Shown here in pieces: positions 1-8,289 of a stretch of 64,000 nucleotides of DNA. Location: the NCBI RefSeq assembly GCF_001509585.1, contig NZ_LNCI01000005.1, positions 406,382 to 470,381 on the forward strand, in the 5' to 3' direction. Position 1 is the stretch's first letter, and each line of letters opens with the position of its first letter. The position numbers and the translations under genes were made by a program. The DNA comes from Tropicimonas marinistellae. GTDB taxonomy: Bacteria; Pseudomonadota; Alphaproteobacteria; Rhodobacterales; Rhodobacteraceae. The notes under the pieces were generated by a model that was not told the DNA's origin, searched no databases, and saw only the letters and a program-made list of their open reading frames with translations.

Positions 1-135
1 CTCCACGAGACAGGCGTCCATGGCGGCTAGGACACCCGCCGAAAGCTCTTCGGCCGACAGGCTTCCGGCACCTGCGATTCCAGCCACCGCAAGAACGATC
101 TGCCCGAATGCCTTGCTGCCCCGGCTACTGGCCAT
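1..135 (-). CDS. N-terminus of a secreted protein of unknown function (truncated by the window edge)
   Basis: An ATG at 135 opens a frame that stays open to the left edge, giving 45 codons. The translation begins MASSRGSKAFGQIVLAVAGI and continues with a short hydrophobic stretch and small residues before an acidic segment. This is the shape of a Sec signal peptide, so the product is probably exported. The start lies inside the last codons of the upstream LprI-like gene, overlapping it by 11 bases, which suggests translational coupling in the same leftward operon. Too little is visible to name a family. Confidence 0.6.
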   Translation of the reverse strand, partial: MASSRGSKAFGQIVLAVAGIAGAGSLSAEELSAGVLAAMDACLVE

Positions 136-643
136 CGTTCAACCGCCGCTCCAGTTCAAGCGCCTGGCGCCCGGTCAGGTCCATCAAGCAGGCAAGCGTC
201 GCCGGCCCGCCACCGGTGCCATTGCCCCACTGGGCGCGCTCATAGTCGCAAGTCGCATCGCGATAAGGAATCCAGGCCCGCTGCATCCCGCGCAGAGCCT
301 CCGCCAGCGATGGCACGGTTGCGCCAAGCTGCGTCATCTCCGCATCCATCGCCTTCTCGCGCTGCATGAGCGGCCCATAGGCCGCGTTCAACCGCGCGTC
401 CCAGAAAACCAACTCTTGGTCGAAGCAATAGCCCATGCCAACCGTCGTATATCCCATCTCGTTCGACGCCATGCAGGCTTCGGCCGCGACACCGATGCAG
501 GCTTGCTGCGCGACGAAATCAGGTGCCCCCGCGAGGCAGGACAGCGCCGGGGTTGGGTCGAAGTGCGGCGTCTCCTGAGCCGATACAGCCAGCGGAGAAA
601 TCGCGACGGCGGCGCAGATCGCGCGCGTGATACATCCCATCAT
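125..643 (-). CDS. Periplasmic LprI-like (DUF1311) protein
   Basis: This 172-residue protein has an N-terminal signal peptide (about residues 1-22, cleavage near VSA-QE). A Cys-rich alpha-helical domain follows, with the pattern of the lysozyme-inhibitor LprI/DUF1311 family: a Cys, a Glu-containing helix, then WDARLNAAYGPLMQ near the middle and a W-x-x-Y-R-D-x-x-C segment further on. Family members are periplasmic; some inhibit lysozyme, but many have no tested function. Its start overlaps the stop of the DUF1622 gene by 4 bases (ATGA). It is therefore the third gene of an operon led by isovaleryl-CoA dehydrogenase. The family call is from motif memory, and inhibitor activity is not implied. 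Confidence 0.75.
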   Translation of the reverse strand: MMGCITRAICAAVAISPLAVSAQETPHFDPTPALSCLAGAPDFVAQQACIGVAAEACMASNEMGYTTVGMGYCFDQELVFWDARLNAAYGPLMQREKAMDAEMTQLGATVPSLAEALRGMQRAWIPYRDATCDYERAQWGNGTGGGPATLACLMDLTGRQALELERRLNDGQ

Positions 644-1041
644 AGTTCAGGGTTCTCCTTGATTGCCCGAACTTCCTGGCCGAGCAGATGGCTGACCGCG
701 AAGCGAATGGCCACCAACAAGCCAAGAAAGATCAGATCTCCGAGATCCAGGCTCAGCGCGGTGTGGATGATGTCGGAGACAATGAAGATCATAAGCCCGG
801 CCAATATGTACCGCCCGAGTTGAATACGCTCGCCGTTGATGATCCGCGCGCGCGAGGCTTCCTCCGCCTTGGTCTCCGCCCGCACGAAGCCGGCAAGAAA
901 CCGCAGGGCGCCGACCAGCATGACCAGGATGGCCATCACGTCCACGGCCGCCGCCACCAGTTCCAGAAAATGCACCAGATTTGGGAAATCCGCATGCAGC
1001 AGGCTTGGTGTGCCCTGCCAGAATGCGCCTTGGTCTTCCAC
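640..1041 (-). CDS. DUF1622 family integral membrane protein
   Basis: This 133-residue protein has three hydrophobic segments (about residues 25-50, 77-95 and 98-115) separated by a basic cytoplasmic loop with a conserved-looking RFLAGF...R..LGRYILAGL stretch. That is the layout of DUF1622 membrane proteins, whose function is unknown. The start is GTG at 1041, preceded by a good GAGAGG ribosome site about 7 bases upstream. The gene begins 3 bases after the acyl-CoA dehydrogenase stop, and its own stop overlaps the next start, so the genes are almost certainly co-transcribed. Nothing in the sequence connects it functionally to leucine catabolism. Confidence 0.75.
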   Translation of the reverse strand: MEDQGAFWQGTPSLLHADFPNLVHFLELVAAAVDVMAILVMLVGALRFLAGFVRAETKAEEASRARIINGERIQLGRYILAGLMIFIVSDIIHTALSLDLGDLIFLGLLVAIRFAVSHLLGQEVRAIKENPEL

Positions 1042-1044
1042 GTT

Positions 1045-2208
1045 TCATCCTCTCGCCGCCATCAACTCGCGACCGATGAGCATCCTGCGAATCTCCGAGG
1101 TGCCCGCACCGATCTCCATCAGTTTGGCATCCCTGAAGAGCCGGCTCACGGGGGAATCGTTCATGAACCCCGCACCACCCATGGCCTGCACCGCCTGATG
1201 CGCCTGCGTCATGGCGACTTCGGAGGCATAGAGCACGCAGGCAGCCGCGTCCTGCCGGGTGACTTCACCCCTGTCGCAGGATTTCGCGACCTCGTAAACA
1301 TAGGCCCGCGCGGTGTTCAGCGCGGTGTACATATCGGCGATCTTTGCCTGCATGAGTTGGAAGTTTCCGATGGGCTGGCCGAACTGCTGCCGCTCGTGCA
1401 GATAGGGCATGATCTCGTCGAGACAGGCGGCAATGATCCCTGGCCCGATGGCCGCCAGCACGACGCGCTCGTAGTCGAGCCCGGACATCAGCACCAGCAC
1501 GCCCTTGCCTTCCTCCCCGAGGACATTCTCGAACGGTACTTCGACATCCTTGAAAACCAACTCTGCTGTGTTGGACCCGCGCATGCCGAGCTTGTCGAAA
1601 TGCAGGCTCGTGGAGAATCCTGCCATCGTCCTCTCGACGATGAAGGCGGTAATGCCCTTTGCCCCGGCCTCCGGGTCGGTCTTGGCGTAGACAACCAGCG
1701 TGTCGGCGTCCGGACCGTTGGTGATCCAGTATTTCGTCCCGTTAAGCAGGTAGTGGCCGTTTCGCTTCTCCGCCCGCAGCTTCATTGAGACAACGTCGGA
1801 GCCGGCACCGGCCTCTGACATGGCCAGCGCCCCTACATGCTCACCGGAGATCAGTTTCGGCAGGTAACGGTGTTTTTGCTCCTCGCTGCCATTCAGCTTG
1901 ATCTGGTTGACGCAGAGGTTGGAATGCGCACCGTAAGAGAGCGATACTGACGCCGAGGCGCGTGCTATCTCCTCCACGGCAATGGCATGGGAGAGATAGG
2001 ACATACCGGCGCCGCCGTATTCCTCTGGAACGGTGACGCCCAAAAGGCCAAGCTCCCCCATTTCACGCCAAAGGTCGGCGGGAAACTCGTTCGTGGCGTC
2101 GATCTTGGCCGCCATCGGCTTCACCCGATCCTGCGCCCAACGATGCACCATGTCGCGCAATGCGCTGGCTTCCTCGCCGATATCGAAGCTCATCGTCGCG
2201 TGGAACAT
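1045..2208 (-). CDS. ivd: Isovaleryl-CoA dehydrogenase (FAD acyl-CoA dehydrogenase)
   Basis: This 387-residue cytoplasmic flavoenzyme should oxidise isovaleryl-CoA to 3-methylcrotonyl-CoA in leucine breakdown and pass electrons to ETF. The full acyl-CoA dehydrogenase fold is present: an N-terminal helical domain, the middle beta domain with [10 protein letters not shown] (about 129-138) and YWITNG, and a C-terminal helical domain. The catalytic base identifies the subtype. Glu247 in LDYERVV sits where isovaleryl-CoA dehydrogenases carry it, while the usual C-terminal Glu is replaced by Gly in [13 protein letters not shown] at 2208 is chosen because a GGGAGG motif precedes it, and because the longer TTG-initiated frame would start inside an operator-like palindrome. 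The usual liu/mcc partners are not adjacent. Confidence 0.88.
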   Translation of the reverse strand: MFHATMSFDIGEEASALRDMVHRWAQDRVKPMAAKIDATNEFPADLWREMGELGLLGVTVPEEYGGAGMSYLSHAIAVEEIARASASVSLSYGAHSNLCVNQIKLNGSEEQKHRYLPKLISGEHVGALAMSEAGAGSDVVSMKLRAEKRNGHYLLNGTKYWITNGPDADTLVVYAKTDPEAGAKGITAFIVERTMAGFSTSLHFDKLGMRGSNTAELVFKDVEVPFENVLGEEGKGVLVLMSGLDYERVVLAAIGPGIIAACLDEIMPYLHERQQFGQPIGNFQLMQAKIADMYTALNTARAYVYEVAKSCDRGEVTRQDAAACVLYASEVAMTQAHQAVQAMGGAGFMNDSPVSRLFRDAKLMEIGAGTSEIRRMLIGRELMAARG

Positions 2209-2234
2209 GCCAACAGGGCCTCCCCTCCCCGTTA

Positions 2235-2250
2235 TTGAACGCTCGTTCAA
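2235..2250. promoter_or_regulatory. Perfect 16-bp palindrome upstream of ivd, TetR-type operator candidate
   Basis: TTGAACGCTCGTTCAA is a perfect inverted repeat of 7-bp arms around a 2-bp centre, 27 bases upstream of the ivd ATG. The GAACG-N2-CGTTC core resembles operators of TetR-family regulators that control acyl-CoA metabolism in proteobacteria. No such regulator lies in the adjacent genes, so the cognate protein would be elsewhere. Confidence 0.6.
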
Positions 2251-2423
2251 ATACTAGACAGAACCTTGCTGCCGGGTCAATCCGGTGCGTGTACCCACGT
2301 CGTTTTCCCAGGCACCACGGTGAGCGTCAGCAAGCCAACAAGGTACATTCGCTTGCGCCAAAACGGAACGCGTCACCGGCGCGGCACCGCTCTCTCAGCG
2401 GCGCGACGACGCCCCGACCGGCG

Positions 2424-4043
2424 TCAGGCCGTTGCCGTGGCGCGGGCGGCGGATTTGATCATGTCGGCGGCCTTCTCAGCGATCATGATCGTCGGCGCAT
2501 TGGTATTGCCGGATGTAATGCATGGCATCACGGACGCATCAACAACCCGCAGCCTCTCGACGCCATTGACCCGCAGTTCGGCGTCGACCACAGCCTCGGG
2601 ATCGGTACCCATTCGGGCGGTCCCAATCGGGTGAAAAATCGTAGAGGCGATCCGCCCTGCCCCCTCGGCCAATTCGGCATCGGTCTGACACTGCGGCCCC
2701 GGCTTGAACTCCTCTGGGCTGTACTGCGCCAGCGGTGCCTGTTCCATGACCTTCCGCGTCAGTCGAATCGCGCGTGCCGCCACCAGCCGATCCCGCTCGG
2801 TCGACAGGTAATTCGGCTGGATCTCCGGATGGTCGGACGGCTTCGGTGACGCGATCCGCACGTGGCCCCGGCTTTCCGGGCGCAGGTTGCAAACACTTGC
2901 CGTGATCGCCGGAAAATCATGCGGCGGCTGCCCGAAAGCGTCGAGCGTGACCGGTTGCACGTGGAATTCGAGGTCGGGTGTCGCGACATCTGGCGAGGAA
3001 TATGCGAAGGCACCGAGTTGACTTGGGGCCATGGACATCGGCCCGGAGCGCGTGAGCAGGTATTCCAGCCCAATCCGTGCCTTGCCCAGCATCGTTGCCG
3101 ACATCGTGTTGAGCGTCAGCACATTTTGAACCTTGTAGGCACAGCGGATCTGCAAGTGATCCTGGAGGTTTGCCCCGATACCCGCGTTCTCGTGCAGAAC
3201 GTCGATACCATGTGACTGCAGCAGATCGCCGGGACCGACACCTGAGAGTTGGAGGATCTGCGGCGAGCCGATGGAACCGGAGGCGAGGATCACCTCGCCC
3301 CGTGCCCGCACCTCCGCCAACTGCCCCTCTCGCCGAAACCGGACCCCCACCGCGCGCCGGCCGTCGAAGATCAGCCGTTCCGCCTGGGACTTCGTCATCA
3401 CCGTCAGGTTCGGCCGCGACCGCGCTGGCTTGAGAAAGCCCTTCGCAGCGCTCCATCGCCAACCTTTGCGCTGGTTCACCTTGAAGTATCCGACGCCGAA
3501 ATTGTCACCCCGGTTGAAATCGGACGTTTCCGGGATACCCGCGGCCACGGCGGCGGCCTTCCAGGCATCGAGGATCTCCCAATGCAGGCGTTGCTCTTCC
3601 ACCCGCAGTTCGCCGCCTGCACCGTGGGCGTCGTCGGCACCCTCGTAGTAGTCCTCCGACTTCATGAAATAAGGCAGCACATCGTCCCAGCCCCAGCCGG
3701 ACAGGCCCATCTGCCGCCATCCATCGTAGTCGGCCGCCTGCCCGCGCAAATAGAGCATCCCGTTGATCGAGGAGCAGCCGCCGATCAGCCGCCCACGCGG
3801 GTACAGCAACGAACGACCCAGCAGTCCATCGCAGGGCTGGGTTTTGTATCCCCAATCGGTGCGGGGGTTGCCGATGCAATACAGGTAGCCGACGGGGATG
3901 TGCACCCAGTGGTAGTTGTCGCTGCCACCCGCTTCCAACAACAGGACTCGCGTCTCCGGCTGCTCGCTCAGCCGGTTGGCCAGAACGCAGCCGGAGCTGC
4001 CGGCGCCGACGATCACGTAGTCATATGTCCCGAATTCTTCCAT
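2424..4043 (-). CDS. GMC-family FAD oxidoreductase (choline dehydrogenase-like)
   Basis: This 539-residue flavoprotein carries the ADP-binding motif VIVGAGSSGCVLANRLSE (about 10-27). It also has the GMC signature GRLIGGCSSINGMLYLRG and a C-terminal IFHPIGTARMG with the catalytic His. The closing FAD motif is RVVDASVMPCITSGNTNAPT. Length and motifs fit choline or alcohol dehydrogenases of the BetA type, but there is no betB, betI or choline transporter next to it, so the substrate is open. The ATG at 4043 has GGAGG five bases upstream, while a longer frame to 4145 would run into the divergent promoter region. It is divergent from a LysR regulator that probably controls it. Confidence 0.85.
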   Translation of the reverse strand: MEEFGTYDYVIVGAGSSGCVLANRLSEQPETRVLLLEAGGSDNYHWVHIPVGYLYCIGNPRTDWGYKTQPCDGLLGRSLLYPRGRLIGGCSSINGMLYLRGQAADYDGWRQMGLSGWGWDDVLPYFMKSEDYYEGADDAHGAGGELRVEEQRLHWEILDAWKAAAVAAGIPETSDFNRGDNFGVGYFKVNQRKGWRWSAAKGFLKPARSRPNLTVMTKSQAERLIFDGRRAVGVRFRREGQLAEVRARGEVILASGSIGSPQILQLSGVGPGDLLQSHGIDVLHENAGIGANLQDHLQIRCAYKVQNVLTLNTMSATMLGKARIGLEYLLTRSGPMSMAPSQLGAFAYSSPDVATPDLEFHVQPVTLDAFGQPPHDFPAITASVCNLRPESRGHVRIASPKPSDHPEIQPNYLSTERDRLVAARAIRLTRKVMEQAPLAQYSPEEFKPGPQCQTDAELAEGAGRIASTIFHPIGTARMGTDPEAVVDAELRVNGVERLRVVDASVMPCITSGNTNAPTIMIAEKAADMIKSAARATATA

Positions 4044-4118
4044 CCCGTCCTCCACACGCCGCCCACCGGCGCCACGATTGGCCGGGCCGGATTGGCGCCT
4101 ATTTGAGACAGACCGAGC

Positions 4119-4144
4119 TGCAAAAAGGAATTTTCGATTTTGCA
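4119..4144. promoter_or_regulatory. Inverted repeat in the GMC/LysR divergent promoter region
   Basis: TGCAAAA at 4119-4125 and TTTTGCA at 4138-4144 form a perfect 7-bp inverted repeat with a 12-bp spacer. The repeat lies in a locally AT-rich 160-bp region between two divergent genes. Dyads of this spacing at a LysR divergent promoter are the classic recognition box for the regulator encoded next to it. Binding is inferred, not shown. Confidence 0.5.
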
Positions 4145-4205
4145 CAATTACTGTCTATTTTCGTTCAGTAAGCGACTACGATAGGCTTCCGAAAGAGGAC
4201 AGCAC

Positions 4206-5129
4206 ATGACCGATCGTTTCGACTGGAACGACATCCATTACTTCCTGGAAACCGCCCGCGCCGGGCGGATCAGCCGTGCGGCAAAGCGGATGGGCGTCAG
4301 CCACACCACTGTTGCGCGTCATCTTTCGCGTCTGGACATGCGACTGAAAAACCGTCTGTTCGACGCGGATGCCGACGGCTACACGCTGACTGAGGCCGGC
4401 AATGCGCTGTTGCCACTCGCCGAAGAGATGGAGGCAACCGCGCTTGCGGTACTCGACAGGTTGCAACGCCCGGGCGCATTGCAAGGCCGCGTTCGGATCG
4501 GCGCGCCCGACGGGCTCGGCAATGCGATGCTGTCACGCGCCCTGCCCGCGCTGGCCCGCCTCGAACCCTCGCTCGAGATCGAACTGGTGCCCGTCCCTTC
4601 CAGCCACAAGCTCTGGAACCGTGACGTCGACATCGCCGTCAGCCTCGACAGGCCGCAAACCGGCCGGTTGGTGATGCAGAAACTCGTCGACTATGAATTG
4701 CGTCTTTACGGCTCTCCGGATCTGCTAGCCACTTACGGGCAGCCGGTCACGCGCGAGGACTTACTGCGGCTGCCCTTCGTCGGCTACATTGACGAGTTGC
4801 TCTACACCGCTGAACTCGATTTCAACCGAAGGCTGCACCCGGATATCCGCACCGGCTACAAGGCAGCAACCGTGCAAGCGCAACTCGATGCGGTGATCGG
4901 CGGTGTGGGCCTCGGCGTACTGCCATGTTTCATGGCGCGCGGACGTGACCTGTTGCCCGTCATGCCGAAAACCGTTGGCTTCACTCGCGCTTATTGGCTG
5001 CTCTACTCCGAGGATGATCGGGAGAGCGCGCGCATTCGACGTGTCGCCGCCTTTATCCGCGACGCGGTCCAATCCCGTCAGGCGGACTTCAGGTTCAATC
5101 CAGAACACGACGGGGCACCCGCCACGTAG
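4206..5129 (+). CDS. LysR-family transcriptional regulator
   Basis: This 307-residue DNA-binding protein has an N-terminal winged helix-turn-helix (about residues 7-65, including RISRAAKRMGVSHTTVARH). A LysR substrate-binding domain runs from about 90 to 295. The recognition helix uses HTTVARHLSRL, as in the GcvA/AmpR-like branch. The ATG at 4206 has an AGAGGA ribosome site. The gene is divergent from the GMC oxidoreductase gene, and a perfect dyad lies between them, so it probably activates or represses that gene and itself. It is convergent with glpU, with only 16 bases between the stops. The effector is unknown. Confidence 0.88.
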   Translation: MTDRFDWNDIHYFLETARAGRISRAAKRMGVSHTTVARHLSRLDMRLKNRLFDADADGYTLTEAGNALLPLAEEMEATALAVLDRLQRPGALQGRVRIGAPDGLGNAMLSRALPALARLEPSLEIELVPVPSSHKLWNRDVDIAVSLDRPQTGRLVMQKLVDYELRLYGSPDLLATYGQPVTREDLLRLPFVGYIDELLYTAELDFNRRLHPDIRTGYKAATVQAQLDAVIGGVGLGVLPCFMARGRDLLPVMPKTVGFTRAYWLLYSEDDRESARIRRVAAFIRDAVQSRQADFRFNPEHDGAPAT

Positions 5130-5145
5130 CGTTCCCTCGGAAAGC

Positions 5146-5556
5146 TCATATCTTCCAGAAGGAAAACGCGCCCCAGGCAATTGCCAGACCGAGCGGCGCC
5201 CACATGGGCGGCCCCACGAAGCCAAGCCACGCCAGGAAGATATAGGCCGAGCCGAGGAGCGTGATGAAGAGCCTATCGCCCCGTGTCGTGGTCAGACCGA
5301 GCACGCCAGTCCGCTCCGCACCGCCGGGCCAGCGAAGTTCCAGAAGCGCCATCAACCCGATACAGCTGAAGATGAACACGAAGAATGCGAGCGTCGCCCG
5401 CGTCCAGGCCATCCAGAAGCCCGAGAACATCGGCTCTGTCCACCATTTCGCCCAGGAGAACACCTCCTCCTGCGGTTTGCCGACATTCCCCCAGCCGGCC
5501 TGCTGGGCGAGTGCCGCGGCCGGGATAAGGAGCAGGACCAGACCGAGGCGCAGCAT
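5146..5556 (-). CDS. glpU: GlpU, small membrane protein of the glycerol ABC transporter (DUF2160)
   Basis: This 136-residue protein has a signal-like first segment (about 1-18). Three further hydrophobic helices follow, at about 50-72, 95-110 and 115-132. DUF2160 proteins of this size are encoded with glycerol ABC transporters of rhizobia and Rhodobacterales, where the gene is called glpU; their role is not settled. Its ATG at 5556 overlaps the glpQ stop as TGATG, so it is translationally coupled as the last gene of the transporter operon. A TTG three bases earlier is a less likely start. The name rests mainly on this context. Confidence 0.8.
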   Translation of the reverse strand: MLRLGLVLLLIPAAALAQQAGWGNVGKPQEEVFSWAKWWTEPMFSGFWMAWTRATLAFFVFIFSCIGLMALLELRWPGGAERTGVLGLTTTRGDRLFITLLGSAYIFLAWLGFVGPPMWAPLGLAIAWGAFSFWKI

Positions 5557-6353
5557 CAAACTCTCCCCAGGGCAAAGCCCTTGGCGATGTAGTTGCGGAC
5601 GAAGTAGATCACGATAGCGCCCGGAATGATCGTCAGAACCCCAGCCGCCGCCAGCAACCCCAGCTCGTAGCCCGCGCTGGAGGCGGTCCGCGTCATGACC
5701 GCTGCGATGGGCTTGGCATGGACAGCGGTGAGCGTCTTGGCCAGCAGCAGTTCCACCCAGGAGAACATGAAGAGGAAGAAGGCCGTCACACCAATGCCGG
5801 CCTTGATCGTCGGCACGAAGATTGTTGTGAAGAACCGCGGGAAGGAATAGCCGTCGACGAAAGCGCTTTCGTCAAGCTCGCGCGGAATGCCCGACATGAA
5901 GCCTTCAAGAATCCACACCGCCAGCGGGATGTTGAACAGACAATGGGCGAGCGCCACCGCCAGGTGCGTATCGAAGAGCCCGACCGCCGAATAGAGCTGG
6001 AAGAAGGGCAGCGCGAAGACGGCGACCGGTGCCATCCGGTTCGTGAGCAGCCAGAAGAAGAGATGCTTGTCGCCCATGAAGCTGTAGCGCGAGAACGCAT
6101 AGGCAGCCGGCAGTGCGGCCAGCAGCGAAATCACCGTGTTCAGAGAGACATAGAAGATCGAGTTGAAGTACCCCCAGTACCATGTCGGATCGGTGAAGAT
6201 CGTCCGGTAATTGTCCAGCGTCCATTCCTGCGGAAAGAGCGAGAAGCCCCCGAGGATCTCGTTGGTGGTCTTGAAGCTCATCGCCACCAGCCAGTAGATC
6301 GGCAGCATCAGGAACAGGATGTAGAGGATCGGTACGAGGCTGCGGGGTCTCAT
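5556..6353 (-). CDS. glpQ: Glycerol ABC transporter permease GlpQ
   Basis: This 265-residue inner-membrane permease of the MalG type has six hydrophobic segments. The cytoplasmic EAA-like loop reads RELDESAFVDGYSFPRFF, near residues 165-182, and would dock onto the ATPases. The start is ATG at 6353, overlapping the glpP stop as ATGA. The same reading frame stays open well upstream, but that part lies over glpP and is not membrane-like, so it is rejected. It should pair with GlpP to form the translocation channel for glycerol. Confidence 0.88.
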   Translation of the reverse strand: MRPRSLVPILYILFLMLPIYWLVAMSFKTTNEILGGFSLFPQEWTLDNYRTIFTDPTWYWGYFNSIFYVSLNTVISLLAALPAAYAFSRYSFMGDKHLFFWLLTNRMAPVAVFALPFFQLYSAVGLFDTHLAVALAHCLFNIPLAVWILEGFMSGIPRELDESAFVDGYSFPRFFTTIFVPTIKAGIGVTAFFLFMFSWVELLLAKTLTAVHAKPIAAVMTRTASSAGYELGLLAAAGVLTIIPGAIVIYFVRNYIAKGFALGRV

Positions 6354-7210
6354 TGCTCGTCCTTTGTCATGATGGTGTAGAAGAGCCACGACACGAGAAG
6401 CGTGAAGGCGAAGTAGATCAGCGACATCGCCGCCGCCGGCCCGAGATCGAACTGGCCGAGCGCGACCTTGACCAGGTCGATGGACAGGAAGGTCGTGGAG
6501 TTGCCCGGCCCACCGCCGGTCAGCACGAAGGGCTCGGTATAGATGTTGAAACTGTCCATGAAGCGCAAAAGGATCGCGATGGTCAGCACCCGCTTCATTT
6601 TCGGCAGCTGGATGTAACGGAAGATCGCCCAGTTCGACGCAGCGTCGATCTTGGCCGCCTGGTAATATGCCTCTGGTATGGAGATCAGCCCCGCATAGGC
6701 CAGCAGCACCACGAGCGAGGTCCAGTGCCAGACATCCATGACGATCACCGTGACCCAGGCCGCCACCGGGCTTTGGGTCATGTTGTAATCGATCCCCAGC
6801 ACGGTGTTCAGGAAATACCCAAGCAGGCCGATGTCCGGCAGGGTGAAAATGTTCCACATCGCGCCGACCACGTTCCACGGGATCAGCAGCGGTAGCGACA
6901 TAAGGACGAGGCAGACCGGCACCCAGAACCCCTTGCGCGGCATTGTCAGCGCAATGGCGACGCCTAGCGGCACTTCGATGATCAGAATTGTTGCGGTAAA
7001 CAGTATCTGGCGACCTAGCGCGGCGTGGAACCGCTCAGAGCGCAGCACGTCCTCGAACCACCCAAGCCCGTGCCAGAAGAACAGGTTGTCGCCAAAGGTC
7101 TCCTGGACGGAGTAATTGACGACCGTCATCAGCGGCACAAGCGCGTTGAAGGCCACCAGGATCAGCACCGGCAGGACGAAGAACCACGCGCGTTGATTTT
7201 GCGTCTTCAT
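6350..7210 (-). CDS. glpP: Glycerol ABC transporter permease GlpP
   Basis: This 286-residue inner-membrane permease of the MalF type has six hydrophobic helices. Its EAA-like loop is EAYYQAAKIDAASNWAIF (about 202-219), with DAA where most sugar permeases have DGA. The ATG at 7210 overlaps the stop of glpT as ATGA, and the gene's own stop overlaps glpQ, so the whole set is tightly coupled. Its position between the ATPase pair and the MalG-type permease is the standard order in glycerol uptake operons. Confidence 0.88.
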   Translation of the reverse strand: MKTQNQRAWFFVLPVLILVAFNALVPLMTVVNYSVQETFGDNLFFWHGLGWFEDVLRSERFHAALGRQILFTATILIIEVPLGVAIALTMPRKGFWVPVCLVLMSLPLLIPWNVVGAMWNIFTLPDIGLLGYFLNTVLGIDYNMTQSPVAAWVTVIVMDVWHWTSLVVLLAYAGLISIPEAYYQAAKIDAASNWAIFRYIQLPKMKRVLTIAILLRFMDSFNIYTEPFVLTGGGPGNSTTFLSIDLVKVALGQFDLGPAAAMSLIYFAFTLLVSWLFYTIMTKDEQ

Positions 7211-8289
7211 GCGCCCGTCTCCCGTGTCGCAAGCCAGCCGTCCGCGTAAACCCGCGTATGTGTTGGATCGAACCGCAGGCGGACTTCGCTGCCGGCCTCC
7301 GGTGCGGTCCCGTCGAGGACCGCGCTGACTGGCACATCGCCAGCCATCGCCTCAACCACGGTATGACGCCCTATATCGGCGGCCTTGCGGACGATGGCGG
7401 GAATGCCGCCTTCGGTGGAAAGCGACACGAATTCCGGGCGCACCCCGATCTCGGCCGCCGCGCCGGAGGGCACATCCGGCACGCCTGCCGTGGGCACCGT
7501 GACGCCCTGGAAGGCGACCCGCTGCCCCTCCACCGCGCAGGGCAGGATGTTCATTCCCGGAGAGCCGATGAAATGACCAACGAAGGTGTGGCGCGGGCAT
7601 TCAAACAGGTCCACCGGCGTTCCGATCTGCACCACCTGCCCTTCCTGCATCACGACCACCTGGTCGGCGAAGGTCAACGCCTCGGTCTGATCGTGCGTGA
7701 CGTAGATCATCGTCACAGCAATTTTCTGATGCAGTTCCTTGAGCTTGGAACGCAATTTCCATTTCTGCGCCGGGTCGATCACGGTCAGCGGTTCGTCGAA
7801 CATGATCACGTTCACGTCGTCCCGTACCAATCCACGGCCCATGGAGATCTTCTGCTTGTCGTCAGGCCCCAGACCGGCGGCACGCGTGCGCAGGCGGTCG
7901 CCCATCTCCAACATCTCGGCGATTTCTGTCACCCGCGCATCGACCTGTATCGCAGGCACACCCCGGTTGCGCAGCGGAAAGGCGAGATTGTCGTACACGG
8001 TCATCGTGTCGTAGATCACCGGGAACTGGAACACCTGCGCGATATTGCGCCGGTCGGGCGGCTCCTCAGTGACGTCTCGATCATTGAACAGCACGCGCCC
8101 CTCCGAAGGATGAAGAAGCCCCGATATGATATTGAGAAGCGTTGACTTTCCGCATCCAGACGGTCCGAGGAGTGCATAGGCGCCTCCATCTTTCCACTCC
8201 AGATCCATCCGCTTCAGCGCGTAATCCTCCTCGCCCTGCGGCTCGGGCATGTAGCTGTGACGCAGCCCGTCAAGCGTGATCCTAGCCAT
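7207..8289 (-). CDS. glpT: Glycerol ABC transporter ATPase GlpT (non-canonical signature motif)
   Basis: This 360-residue ATP-binding subunit has Walker A GPSGCGKST (42-50) and Walker B with VIMFDEPLTVIDP (161-173). A C-terminal regulatory beta domain of the TOBE type follows. The ABC signature is not LSGGQ: the corresponding loop reads LGPDDKQKISMGRG (140-153). This matches my memory of the GlpT member of the pair, and it implies an asymmetric heterodimer with GlpS, where only one composite site has a normal signature. The start is ATG at 8289, overlapping glpS by 8 bases. A longer frame upstream lies over glpS and is discarded. Confidence 0.87.
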   Translation of the reverse strand: MARITLDGLRHSYMPEPQGEEDYALKRMDLEWKDGGAYALLGPSGCGKSTLLNIISGLLHPSEGRVLFNDRDVTEEPPDRRNIAQVFQFPVIYDTMTVYDNLAFPLRNRGVPAIQVDARVTEIAEMLEMGDRLRTRAAGLGPDDKQKISMGRGLVRDDVNVIMFDEPLTVIDPAQKWKLRSKLKELHQKIAVTMIYVTHDQTEALTFADQVVVMQEGQVVQIGTPVDLFECPRHTFVGHFIGSPGMNILPCAVEGQRVAFQGVTVPTAGVPDVPSGAAAEIGVRPEFVSLSTEGGIPAIVRKAADIGRHTVVEAMAGDVPVSAVLDGTAPEAGSEVRLRFDPTHTRVYADGWLATRETGA

